NCBI GenBank assembly: GCA_903924855.1
Contig: CAIYCW010000026.1
Location: forward strand, 62,001-126,000
Direction of reading: 5' to 3'
DNA length: 64,000 nt
From: an uncultured Rhodospirillales bacterium
GTDB taxonomy: Bacteria > Pseudomonadota > Alphaproteobacteria > Acetobacterales > Acetobacteraceae
The translations under genes were made by a program, and so were the position numbers. The notes under the pieces were generated by a model. It was not told the origin of the DNA. It saw nothing but the letters and a program-made list of their open reading frames with translations, and made no database searches. Shown piece after piece: positions 8,970-16,981 of this stretch (the stretch's first letter is position 1; the number at the start of each line of letters is the position of its first letter).

Positions 8970-9833
8970 TCAGATCTGCAGCGATTGGGTCGCCTGCTCC
9001 AATTCCTGAAAACTCGGCATGAACTGGTTCGGCGCCATCTTGCGGCCGGATTCCACGCTGACGGCCGGCGGGTTGCCGTGCAGATGCGCCACCAGCACCG
9101 CGCGGATCACCTCGAAATATTTCGCCTCCTCCTCGATGACGGATTTCAGCCTGGCCGCCACCGGCCCCGCCATGCCGTAGGCGAGCAGAATGCCCAGAAA
9201 CGTGCCGACCAGCGCGCCCCCGATCATCGCCCCCAGCACCGCCGGCGGCTCGTTGATATGCGACATCGTCTTGATCACACCCAGCACGGCCGCCACGATC
9301 CCAAGGGCCGGCAGACCATCCGCCATCGTCTGGATGGCATGGGCGGCGTGCAGTTCCTCATGCAGGGTCTTCTTCAGCTCACGCCCCATCAGATCCTCGA
9401 TCTGGTTGGGATCATCGGCATTCATCCCCACCATCCGCAGATAGTCGCAGATCGTGTCACACACATGGTGGTTCGCGAGCAGTTTGGGAAATTTGGCGAA
9501 GGCCGGGCTGTCCGCCGGCTTTTCGATATGCGGCTCCAACGCCATCGTGCCCTTGGTGCTGGCAAGGCGCACGAAGTAATAAAGCAGGCTCAGCAGTTCC
9601 AGATAGTCACTGCCCTTATAGGCGGCACCGGACAGCACTTTCTTGAAGCCCCCCAGAGTGTGCTTCACATCATGCATGGAGTTGGACATCACGAACGTGC
9701 CCACCGCGGCCCCGCCGATGGTCAGCAGCTCGAACGGCAGCGCCTCGATCAACGGCGCCATACTGCCGCCCGACAGCAGATAGCTGCCGAACACACAGAC
9801 CAGCACGAACACAAGGCCGCCAATGGTGGTCAT
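8970..9833 (-). CDS. motA: Flagellar motor stator protein MotA
   Basis: MotA forms the proton channel of the flagellar stator with MotB. The 287-residue sequence has the expected length and four membrane segments. These include TTIGGLVFVLVCVFGSYLLSGG at the N-terminus, ALGIVAAVLGVIKTMSHI near 185-205 and ALVGTFLGILLAYGMAGPV near 210-230. A long cytoplasmic loop lies between segments 2 and 3. Its start overlaps the motB stop by 4 nt, so the two are translated as a unit in the order motB, motA, opposite to the enteric order. No other flagellar gene lies in the window. Confidence 0.92.
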   Translation of the reverse strand: MTTIGGLVFVLVCVFGSYLLSGGSMAPLIEALPFELLTIGGAAVGTFVMSNSMHDVKHTLGGFKKVLSGAAYKGSDYLELLSLLYYFVRLASTKGTMALEPHIEKPADSPAFAKFPKLLANHHVCDTICDYLRMVGMNADDPNQIEDLMGRELKKTLHEELHAAHAIQTMADGLPALGIVAAVLGVIKTMSHINEPPAVLGAMIGGALVGTFLGILLAYGMAGPVAARLKSVIEEEAKYFEVIRAVLVAHLHGNPPAVSVESGRKMAPNQFMPSFQELEQATQSLQI

Positions 9834-11008
9834 TTGCCAGATCCCGGCGTGGCGCCTGCCGCGCCCCCCGCCTGCCCCGAGCCAGAAGTTCGCAGCACCA
9901 GTATCGCAATCCGCCGATTGGCGGCGGCCAACGGGTCGCCCGGCAGCAACAGGTCACGATCCGCATTGCCGGCAACACTGCGGATATGCGTCTCCGGCAA
10001 GCCCCCCTCCACCAGCAGACGGCGTGTGGTGTTGGCCCGTTCCGCCGAAAGATCCCAGTTCGACCGGTCAGTGCCGCGGTAGGGCGCGGCATCGGTATGG
10101 CCGGAAATCGCAATCGGCTCCGGTAGCTTTGCCAGAACCGGCGCCATCCTTGCCAACAGCAGCTGCGCGCGCTTTTCCATCGTTGCGGAGCCAAGCGCGA
10201 ACATCGGGCGCCGATCCTCATCCAGCAGCTGAACCCGCAGCCCCTCCGGCGTCTGGTCGATGGCAACCTGGCTGGAGATCTCCTCCAGCAGCTTGTCCCC
10301 CCGAATCGTCTCGCGCAGAGTTCGCGCCGTCTGCTCGAAACTCGCCTTCTCCCGCCGATCCTGGTCCGCGCGCAAGGCGGCCTCATCGGCTGCGGCACGC
10401 GCTGCCGCTTCCGCCGCCTGCGGGGTCTTGGTGCCGATCAGCGCCAGCATCCGCGCATCCGGTGAGGCGGTCAGCCGCGATACCGTCTGGCCACTGGCCG
10501 GATTGACCTGTGAACCCGCTGTCTCTCCGGCAAACGCCGCCTGATCGCGCGCATCCCCCGGATGCCCTCCCTGCTTGCCGCGCGCCGCCACCCCGTGTTC
10601 CGGGCCGGGCGGCTCATCCGCATCCTCCTCACTCGGGGTGTGCGGCAAGGAGCTCTCGGTCACCGGATCGTCCGGCACCGGCTGCTCGTTGCTGCGCCCC
10701 TGCACCACCGCCATCGTGCCACGATCAGACACCATCTCACCGGTCTCGAACGGGGTCTTGCCCCCAAATGGCCGCCCGGTGCCGGAGGCCCCGCGCGCCA
10801 GCGGGTTCATCGGCGAGAAATAATCCGCAAGGCCACGCCGCTGCTCATCCGTCGTGGCGTTGAGCAGCCACATCAACAGAAAGAACGCCATCATCGCGGT
10901 GACGAAATCGGCATACGCCACCTTCCAGGCGCCACCATGGTGGCCACCCTCCACCACCTCCTCACGCCTGATCACGATGGGGCGCTTGGCCCCCTGCTGT
11001 TTGCTCAT
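9830..11008 (-). CDS. motB: Flagellar motor stator protein MotB
   Basis: MotB anchors the stator to peptidoglycan. The 392-residue protein has a short cytoplasmic N-terminus and one membrane helix carrying the proton-binding aspartate (VAYADFVTAMMAFF, Asp34). A long charged, proline-rich linker (about 60-210) follows. The C-terminal OmpA-like domain shows PIAISGHTDAAPYRG and NWDLSAERANTTRRLL. I chose ATG 11008, which gives the standard MSKQQGAKRP start; an upstream in-frame start at 11077 would add 23 residues before the conserved region. The linker is long, as in other alphaproteobacterial MotB proteins. Confidence 0.92.
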   Translation of the reverse strand: MSKQQGAKRPIVIRREEVVEGGHHGGAWKVAYADFVTAMMAFFLLMWLLNATTDEQRRGLADYFSPMNPLARGASGTGRPFGGKTPFETGEMVSDRGTMAVVQGRSNEQPVPDDPVTESSLPHTPSEEDADEPPGPEHGVAARGKQGGHPGDARDQAAFAGETAGSQVNPASGQTVSRLTASPDARMLALIGTKTPQAAEAAARAAADEAALRADQDRREKASFEQTARTLRETIRGDKLLEEISSQVAIDQTPEGLRVQLLDEDRRPMFALGSATMEKRAQLLLARMAPVLAKLPEPIAISGHTDAAPYRGTDRSNWDLSAERANTTRRLLVEGGLPETHIRSVAGNADRDLLLPGDPLAAANRRIAILVLRTSGSGQAGGAAGATPGSGK

Positions 11009-11108
11009 GCCGTGCGGGCCACCCTGCAAAATCAAAACGGAAAGCGGCAAGGCTTCCGAAACGCAGAATGGGCCCAAGGCATTGAGAGAAGCTTAATCCA
11101 CCGCCGTC

Positions 11109-12092
11109 TCAGGCGGCGATGGCGCGGGTGAACACCGCCGGGTCCACATTGCCGCCGCTCAACACCGCCCCCACCACCTGGCCACGCACATCAAGCTTGC
11201 CGGCCAGCAACGCGGCCAGGCACACCGCACCACCCGGCTCCACCACCAGCTTCAGGCGCAGGAAGGCAAAGCGGATGGCGGCCAGCACCTCGTCATCGGT
11301 CACCGACAGGCCTTGTGCCAGACGGGGCTGGTTGATCGCAAAGGTCAGGCGCCCTGGCATCGGGGTCAGCAGCGCGTCGCACAGCAACGAGCCACCCGGG
11401 GCCGCCGGCAATCTTGTGCCGGCCGCCAGCGAGCGTGCGGTGTCATCCCAATCGGCCGGCTCCACCGAATGCAGCACTGTCGACGGCGACGCATGCTCCA
11501 GCGCCAGCGCACAACCCGCCACCATCCCGCCGCCGCCGGTGCACACCAGAAACCGGTCCATCCGAAGCCCCAGCGCCGCCGCATCCGCCGCCGCCTCCAG
11601 CGCCAGCGTGCCCTGCCCCGCAATCACATGCGGATGATCATAAGGCGGGATCAACGTCGCACCGGTGCGGGCCACAAAGTCGCGCCCCATCTGGTCACGG
11701 TCATCGTTCAGCCGATCGAATGGCACAATCGTGGCGCCCCAGGCCCGTGTGCTCTCCACCTTGATGCCCGGCGCATCGCTCGGCATGAAGATGGTAGCGG
11801 CAATGCCGGCGCGGGCGGCGGCGCAGGCAATCGCCTGGCCATGATTGCCGGAGGAGAACGTCACCACCCCGGCCCGGCGTTGCGCCTCGCTCAACTGCAG
11901 CACCGCGTTGCTCGCACCGCGAAACTTGAAACTGCCGGTGCGCTGCAGCGGCTCGGCCTTCAGCAGCACGGCGGCGCCGGTGATCTCATCAAGCTGCGGG
12001 TTGCGCAGCAGCGGCGTGTGCAGCACATGCGGCGCAAGCCGGGCACGGGCGGCCAAAACATCATCATGTGTGGGAAGGCTGGGGCTGGACAT
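11109..12092 (-). CDS. PLP-dependent threonine/serine dehydratase-like enzyme
   Basis: This fold-type-II PLP enzyme has 327 residues. It shows the Schiff-base lysine in TGSFKFRGASNA (about residue 53), the substrate loop SSGNHGQA and the phosphate-binding loop CTGGGGMVAG. There is no C-terminal ACT domain, so it is not the feedback-regulated biosynthetic IlvA. A catabolic threonine or serine dehydratase, serine racemase or hydroxyaspartate ammonia-lyase is possible. The stop codon of the upstream GT39 gene overlaps its ATG by one base, suggesting co-transcription. Confidence 0.8.
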   Translation of the reverse strand: MSSPSLPTHDDVLAARARLAPHVLHTPLLRNPQLDEITGAAVLLKAEPLQRTGSFKFRGASNAVLQLSEAQRRAGVVTFSSGNHGQAIACAAARAGIAATIFMPSDAPGIKVESTRAWGATIVPFDRLNDDRDQMGRDFVARTGATLIPPYDHPHVIAGQGTLALEAAADAAALGLRMDRFLVCTGGGGMVAGCALALEHASPSTVLHSVEPADWDDTARSLAAGTRLPAAPGGSLLCDALLTPMPGRLTFAINQPRLAQGLSVTDDEVLAAIRFAFLRLKLVVEPGGAVCLAALLAGKLDVRGQVVGAVLSGGNVDPAVFTRAIAA

Positions 12093-13540
12093 CAGGGCAG
12101 ATCTTTCGGTCGGGGCATCACCGCAAGCTCGAAGAACGGTGCCGCACTTGTCACACGATAAAGCCGGAATTCCTCGGCCACCATGGCGTTGCGGCTGCGT
12201 GCGATCATCGGCAACCGCGTGATCACGGACCAGGCCGGGCTCTCCGGCGTGTCCGCCCGTCTTGCGCTGCGCACCAACAGCCCGTTTGTGCCGGCAGGAA
12301 AGCGTGGTCGCGGCAGATCGAAATTGGGCCAGCGCTCATCCAGCCCCAGCACCACACGCCCCTTCGGCAACAGCCGCGCCAGCAAGGCAGCCTGCCCGTA
12401 ATTGTCGGCGACGATGAACGCTGCCCCCTGCCGCGCTGCCTCGGCGTCGATCTGTGCGGCCCATTGCTCCCACCCGCCCAGACGCAGCAAGGTCGGATCG
12501 CGCATCATCGGCAACGCCAGCGGCGCCACAGCGGCCTGAACCCACACCACGGCCGTGAGAACCACCCCAAGTCCCATCGCCGCCGGCCGCAGCCGGGCCC
12601 AGACGCCAGACAATCTGGCCGCGGCAAGCAGGGCCGAGGGAAACAGAATGGCCGGCCAGTTCGCCTGCACCCGATCGCCCAACGCGTGCTGCACAAACAC
12701 CAGCAACGGGATCAGCGTGAAACAGGCCAGCAACGTCCAGCCGGCATCATGGTTGCGCGCCCGGCGCACCGCCGCACCCAGGCCCGCGGCGGCCAGAACG
12801 GCAATCAGCGGTGTTGCCAGGCCGATCTGCCCCCCCAGCAATTCCCCCAGAAACTGCAGCGCGCGGCCAGGCGACCAGTCCGCCGCACGGCCGCCCTGCT
12901 TGGCAAAGCTGATCCAGCCATGCAGGTCGTTCCACCACAGCACCGGCGTGAAGATCAGCAGCGCAAGCCAACCACCCAGATAGGGATGCGGCCTCCGCAG
13001 CCAGGGGCGCATCCTGGGCGACCACAGCAGCCAGGCCAGAATGGCAGGCGCCATCAGCACGGCCGTGTATTTGCTGTCCAGCGCAAGCCCCGCGGCAAGC
13101 CCGGCCACCAGCCACCATTTGCCCCGCCCACTCACCTGCAGCTCGGCCAGCGCCCAGAGTGTCGCGGTCCAGAACAGCAAAAGCGGCGTGTCCGGCGTCA
13201 TCGTGGTGGCGCCGACACCCATGATCAGCGTGGCGTTCAGCAGACCCGCAGCCCATGGCCCGGCCTGCGTGCCCGGCGCCAACAACCGCCCGGTGCGCAC
13301 CAACAGAACCGACCCCAGCGCCGCCGTCACCGGGGCCAGCAGGCGCACACCAAGATTGCCGTCCCCCGCCAGCACGGTGCCGGCGCGGATGAACAACGCC
13401 ACCATCGGTGGATGGTCGTAATACCCGGCAGCCAGGGCCCGCGACCAAACCCAGTAATACGCCTCATCCGGCGCCATCGGGGTCGCCCAGGCCACCACCA
13501 GCCGCAGCGCCGTGACGGCAGCCAGCGCCAGCCAGAGCAT
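12092..13540 (-). CDS. Glycosyltransferase family 39 (ArnT/PMT-like) membrane protein
   Basis: The 482-residue protein has about ten to twelve hydrophobic helices. The first periplasmic loop carries MAPDEAYYWVWSRALAAGYY, whose acidic DEAYYW pair is the catalytic signature of lipid-linked sugar transferases of family GT39/83. GYYDHPPMVALFIRAG is also typical. Such enzymes move a sugar from a polyprenyl phosphate to protein or lipid A in the periplasm; the acceptor here is unknown. It lies 5 nt downstream of the lrp-type gene on the same strand. Confidence 0.8.
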   Translation of the reverse strand: MLWLALAAVTALRLVVAWATPMAPDEAYYWVWSRALAAGYYDHPPMVALFIRAGTVLAGDGNLGVRLLAPVTAALGSVLLVRTGRLLAPGTQAGPWAAGLLNATLIMGVGATTMTPDTPLLLFWTATLWALAELQVSGRGKWWLVAGLAAGLALDSKYTAVLMAPAILAWLLWSPRMRPWLRRPHPYLGGWLALLIFTPVLWWNDLHGWISFAKQGGRAADWSPGRALQFLGELLGGQIGLATPLIAVLAAAGLGAAVRRARNHDAGWTLLACFTLIPLLVFVQHALGDRVQANWPAILFPSALLAAARLSGVWARLRPAAMGLGVVLTAVVWVQAAVAPLALPMMRDPTLLRLGGWEQWAAQIDAEAARQGAAFIVADNYGQAALLARLLPKGRVVLGLDERWPNFDLPRPRFPAGTNGLLVRSARRADTPESPAWSVITRLPMIARSRNAMVAEEFRLYRVTSAAPFFELAVMPRPKDLP

Positions 13541-13545
13541 TGGGG

Positions 13546-14025
13546 TCAGAGCGGCACCCCGGCCATCGACCGGCTGGTGCGGATCGTCTGCAATGTCTGC
13601 ACCCGGCTCACATGCGCAGCCCCGGTAAGCAACTGGGTCAGCTGGTTCTCATGCGCCGTGTCGCGTGCCACCAGCCGCAGCAGGAAATCGCCCCCGCCGC
13701 GGATCATGTGGCATTCCCGCACCTCCGGCCAATCCGCCACCATCCGCTCAAAGCCGGACAGCACCTGCTCCTTCTGGCTCTCAAGCCCCACAATGGCGAA
13801 GAAGGTGATCTCCCAGCCGAGCTTCTGCGGGTCCGAATCCGCGTGATAGCCGCGGATGATGCCGGCCTCCTCCAGCCGGCGCACACGCCGCAGACAGGGC
13901 GGGGCCGAAATGCCGGCGCGGCGCGCCAGTTCCACATTGGTCATCCGCCCATCATCCTGCAACTCGGCCAGGATGCGCCGGTCGATGGAATCGAGCAGAG
14001 CGGGTTCGTCGGGCAGGGTTTTCAT
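13546..14025 (-). CDS. Lrp/AsnC family transcriptional regulator
   Basis: This 159-residue protein has the family's two parts. The N-terminal winged helix shows LLDSIDRRILAELQDDGRMTNVELARRAGIS and CLRRVRRLEEAGII. The C-terminal RAM domain carries HMIRGGGDFLLRLVARD. ATG 14025 gives the standard start; an upstream GTG at 14112 would add 29 residues without similarity. It diverges from trxB across 212 nt holding two operator-like palindromes, so it may regulate itself and trxB. Confidence 0.9.
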   Translation of the reverse strand: MKTLPDEPALLDSIDRRILAELQDDGRMTNVELARRAGISAPPCLRRVRRLEEAGIIRGYHADSDPQKLGWEITFFAIVGLESQKEQVLSGFERMVADWPEVRECHMIRGGGDFLLRLVARDTAHENQLTQLLTGAAHVSRVQTLQTIRTSRSMAGVPL

Positions 14026-14080
14026 AGCTGGGTGTTCATCGCCCGGGGTCTGGTGTTCTAGCCGAGGTCCGACATGCCTG

Positions 14081-14141
14081 ATCGCCGATCGGCGATGTGA
14101 TCCATGTTGCACGACGGACCGGTGCTACGAAATATTATTCC
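14081..14141. promoter_or_regulatory. Divergent lrp-type/trxB promoter region with operator-like palindromes
   Basis: ATCGCCGATCGGCGAT at 14081-14096 is a perfect 16-bp palindrome. At 14129-14141 an AT-rich near-palindrome GAAATATTATTCC stands out in GC-rich DNA and resembles Lrp/AsnC sites. TTGCAC at 14107 followed after 18 nt by AATATT could be a trxB promoter. These are pattern readings only. Confidence 0.4.
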
Positions 14142-14237
14142 ACACGCGCGCCGCTGCAAGGCCTGATATGCGGCGCGCCTTGTTCTGTGTTCGAAGCCCT
14201 CCGATATTGGGGGTCCGTTCGTTGCGAAAGCCACCAC

Positions 14238-15203
14238 ATGTCCACCACACATCGCGTCCAGGTCCTGATCATCGGCGCAGGGCCGGCCGGCTACACCGCT
14301 GCCATCTACACCGCGCGCGCCGGGCTGCAGCCCATGCTGGTGGCCGGTCTGCAGCCCGGCGGGCAGCTGATGATCACCACCGAGGTGGAGAACTACCCGG
14401 GCTTCGCGCAGGCAATCCAAGGGCCGTGGCTGATGGAGCAGATGCAGGCCCAGGCCGAACATGTCGGCACCACGATGGTTCATGACATCATCGTGTCGGT
14501 CGATTTCAGCAAGCGCCCGTTCCGCGCCATCGGCGACTCGGGCGATGTCGCCATCGCGGACAGCGTCATCATCGCAACCGGCGCCCAGGCACGCTGGCTC
14601 GGCCTCGAATCGGAGCAGCGCCTGCAGGGCTCCGGCGTCTCCGGCTGCGCCACCTGCGACGGTTTCTTCTTCCGCGGCCGCGAGGTTGCGGTGATCGGCG
14701 GCGGCAACACCGCGGTCGAGGAAGCCCTCTACCTCACCCATCACGCAAGCAGGGTCACGCTGATCCACCGCAGGGACAGTCTGCGCGCGGAGAAGATCCT
14801 GCAGAATCGGCTGATGTCTCACCCCAAGGTGCAGGTGATCTGGAACAGCGTAGTGGAGGAGATCACCAACGCCACCCGCCCAGGTGTGGACGGCCTGGTG
14901 CTGCGCGACGTGATCACCGGCGAGCGCCGCAGCCTCGCGGTGGACGGCGTCTTCGTGGCGATTGGCCACACCCCCAGCACCGCCCTGTTCAAGGGGCATG
15001 TGGCGCTTGATGACGATGGCTACGTGATCACCACGCCCGGCACCACACGCACCTCGGTGCCAGGCGTGTTCGCCGCCGGCGACGTGCAGGACAAGGTGTG
15101 GCGCCAGGCGGTGACCGCCGCCGGCACCGGCTGCATGGCGGCCCTGGAGGTGGAGAAATTTCTCGCCGAACATGCCGTCGGTGAGGAATTGCTGGCCGAT
15201 TAG
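14238..15203 (+). CDS. trxB: Thioredoxin-disulfide reductase
   Basis: TrxB uses NADPH and FAD to reduce thioredoxin in the cytoplasm. The 321-residue product has the FAD-binding GAGPAG near residue 13 and GGQLMITTEVENYPGF. The redox-active Cys137/Cys140 lie in SGCATCDGFF, the NADPH-binding GGGNTAVEEALYL follows, and TSVPGVFAAGDVQD is near the C-terminus. ATG 14238 gives the standard N-terminus; the frame is open 47 codons further up but without family similarity. It is flanked by an Lrp-type gene (divergent) and a LysR gene (same strand). A 61-bp inverted repeat follows it. Confidence 0.95.
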   Translation: MSTTHRVQVLIIGAGPAGYTAAIYTARAGLQPMLVAGLQPGGQLMITTEVENYPGFAQAIQGPWLMEQMQAQAEHVGTTMVHDIIVSVDFSKRPFRAIGDSGDVAIADSVIIATGAQARWLGLESEQRLQGSGVSGCATCDGFFFRGREVAVIGGGNTAVEEALYLTHHASRVTLIHRRDSLRAEKILQNRLMSHPKVQVIWNSVVEEITNATRPGVDGLVLRDVITGERRSLAVDGVFVAIGHTPSTALFKGHVALDDDGYVITTPGTTRTSVPGVFAAGDVQDKVWRQAVTAAGTGCMAALEVEKFLAEHAVGEELLAD

Positions 15204-15262
15204 CAAAAAAGATGCGTCAATTCGGTCTGTTTCTTCACGAAGACGCACTCATGTGTTGATCT

Positions 15263-15323
15263 GGCCTGCGGGTTGAATCAGAAATTCAATTATCGAATTT
15301 CTGATTCGCGCTGCAAACAGGCC
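15263..15323. promoter_or_regulatory. Nested inverted repeat between trxB and lysR-type gene
   Basis: Perfect 13-bp arms GAATCAGAAATTC / GAATTTCTGATTC (15275-15307) surround a 7-nt AT-only-plus-C loop. An outer 6-bp pair GGCCTG / CAGGCC encloses them. ATTC-N7-GAAT has the T-N11-A form of LysR boxes. It lies 93 nt before the lysR-type ATG and may be its operator, or a trxB transcript-end hairpin. Confidence 0.55.
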
Positions 15324-15415
15324 AACTCCGGAATCAAGGCAGGTGTCACCCTGACATGCTGCCAGCAGGCTGGAGGACTCGGGCTGCGGCAGGCGGACGA
15401 AAAAGGATCGCGGGT

Positions 15416-16297
15416 ATGGATTGGGACAAGCTTCGGGTTTTTCATGCGGTCGCCGAGGCAGGCAGCTTCACCCATGCCGGGGACACGCTCAATCTGAGCC
15501 AGTCGGCGGTTTCGCGACAGATCTCAGCGCTTGAGGAAGCGTTGCAGGTGCCGCTGTTCCACCGCCATGCGCGCGGCCTGATCCTCACCGAGCAGGGGGA
15601 GAGCCTGAACCGCACCGTGCGCGAGGTCTTCGCCAAGCTCGCGATGACCGAGGCATTGCTCACCGAAAGCAAGGAACGCCCGGCCGGCCGCCTGAAGGTG
15701 ACCACCACGGTGGGCTTCGGCGCCTCCTGGCTGGCACCGCGCCTGCAAGGCTTCCTGGACGCCTATCCCGACGTCTCGATGACCCTGCTGCTGGACGACA
15801 CCGACCTCGATCTCGCAATGCGCGAGGCCGATGTTGCCATCCGCATGCATCCGCCCAAGCAGCCCGATCTGGTCCAGCGCCATCTGATGGCGATCGACTG
15901 GCATGTGATGGCCTCGCCCGAATACCTCAAGCGCGCCGGCACGCCGCAAAAGGCCGAGGACCTGGACAATCACAAGATCATCCTGTTCGGCAATTACCGC
16001 CCACCGGTCCCGGATGTGGACTGGCTGGCAGAGGCGGGGCGCCGTCCGGGCAGCCCGCGCAAGCCGTTGCTCGAAGTGAATTCGCTGCAGGCGATGATGG
16101 AGGCGGTGCGCTCCGGCCTCGGCATCGCCGCACTCCCGGATTACATGGCCAACGAAGCCGAGGGTCTGGTGCGGGTGCTGCCCGATCTCAAGGCACCACG
16201 GGTGGACGTGTTCTTCGTCTATCCGGAGGAGCTGCGCAACAGCAAGCGCGTGGCGGTGTTCCGCGACTTCCTGCTGGCACGCCTCGCCCATCGCTGA
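15416..16297 (+). CDS. LysR family transcriptional regulator
   Basis: The 293-residue protein begins with MDWDKLRVFHAVAEAGSFTH and the LysR helix-turn-helix (TLNLSQSAVSRQISALEE). An effector-binding domain with TVGFGASWLAPRL and the terminal SGLGIAALPDYM follows. ATG 15416 is preceded by AAAGGA at a good distance. A LysR gene next to trxB suggests a link to redox or general metabolic control, but neither the effector nor the targets can be read from the sequence. The 61-bp inverted repeat upstream is a candidate autoregulatory site. Confidence 0.9.
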   Translation: MDWDKLRVFHAVAEAGSFTHAGDTLNLSQSAVSRQISALEEALQVPLFHRHARGLILTEQGESLNRTVREVFAKLAMTEALLTESKERPAGRLKVTTTVGFGASWLAPRLQGFLDAYPDVSMTLLLDDTDLDLAMREADVAIRMHPPKQPDLVQRHLMAIDWHVMASPEYLKRAGTPQKAEDLDNHKIILFGNYRPPVPDVDWLAEAGRRPGSPRKPLLEVNSLQAMMEAVRSGLGIAALPDYMANEAEGLVRVLPDLKAPRVDVFFVYPEELRNSKRVAVFRDFLLARLAHR

Positions 16298-16327
16298 CCG
16301 GTTGGCGCGTCCCGCGGATTGATCCGA

Positions 16328-16777
16328 TCAATCCGCGGCAAGCCGTGTGGGCCGTGCCATCTGGGCCTGTTGGAGCAGCAGCTCGATCTGTTGCAGCAGC
16401 TGCGCCACTGTGAAGGGTTTGGCCAGAACAGCAAGGCTGTGCGGCAGCTCGGGGCCTCGCGCATGCATGTCGGACAGCGTGGCAATATGGCCGCCGCTGA
16501 TCAGCAACACCGGCAGATCAGGGTCATGCTGCGCAACCCAGGCCGCCAGCTGCAGGCCGCCCTTCGGGGTTGAGAGCATGATGTCGGTGATCAGCATCTG
16601 CATCGCCCCGCAGTCCAGCGCGGCCCGCGCATCTGAACCCCGGGCAGCGGTTGTGACCGCATAGCCGTTGAACGTCAGAGCACGCTCGAGCGACGCCCTC
16701 AGCAGGTCATTGTCTTCGACAAGCAGAATCCGACAGCGGCCGGACACGATAGCATCCCCCTCAACGCCTGCCCGCAT
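16328..16777 (-). CDS. Single-domain response regulator (CheY-like receiver)
   Basis: Only a receiver domain is present (149 residues). The acidic pair is in LLVEDND (Glu21/Asp22), the phospho-acceptor is Asp65 in MLITDIML, and the conserved lysine is Lys120 in LAKPFT. No output domain follows, so it must act through protein contact. The start is uncertain: ATG 16777 lies in a small hairpin (CCTGCC...GGCAGG), and a GTG at 16747 is also possible. It lies downstream of the bcs operon on the same strand, with palindrome copy C between them. No histidine kinase gene is adjacent. Confidence 0.75.
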   Translation of the reverse strand: MRAGVEGDAIVSGRCRILLVEDNDLLRASLERALTFNGYAVTTAARGSDARAALDCGAMQMLITDIMLSTPKGGLQLAAWVAQHDPDLPVLLISGGHIATLSDMHARGPELPHSLAVLAKPFTVAQLLQQIELLLQQAQMARPTRLAAD

Positions 16778-16920
16778 TGGCAGGCAGGAGAACGCTAGGA
16801 CAGTTTCCCCGTGCCTCGGCAAATTTCACAAATATGTGTCAGGCCGGTTGCAAAGGCGGCCACAGGTGCTGTGTCGCAGTCAGACCAGTGTCCGACCGCT
16901 CTCTCGAAATCATAACATTT

Positions 16921-16981
16921 AGAGCAATTTAGTCCGATCTGACTGACCGCCAAGCGGTTCAGTCAGATCGAACGTTGCGCT
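16921..16981. repeat. Long palindrome at gene end, copy C (variant)
   Basis: Near-perfect arms GATCTGACTGACCGC / GCGGTTCAGTCAGATC flank a CAA loop, with weaker outer pairing AGAGCAA / TTGCGCT. The right end covers part of the stop codon of the BcsC-barrel gene, read on the minus strand. The arm sequence differs from copies A and B, but position, size and the outer GAGCA-like ends are alike. Confidence 0.7.

Noticed and set aside
12068-13846. 592-codon plus-strand open frame
   Set aside because: It is antisense to the GT39 and Lrp genes, both well supported, and the product is Arg/Gln/His-rich.
13546-14112. Longer lrp-type gene starting at GTG 14112
   Set aside because: The extra 29 residues have no family similarity and would cover the divergent promoter region; ATG 14025 fits the family start.
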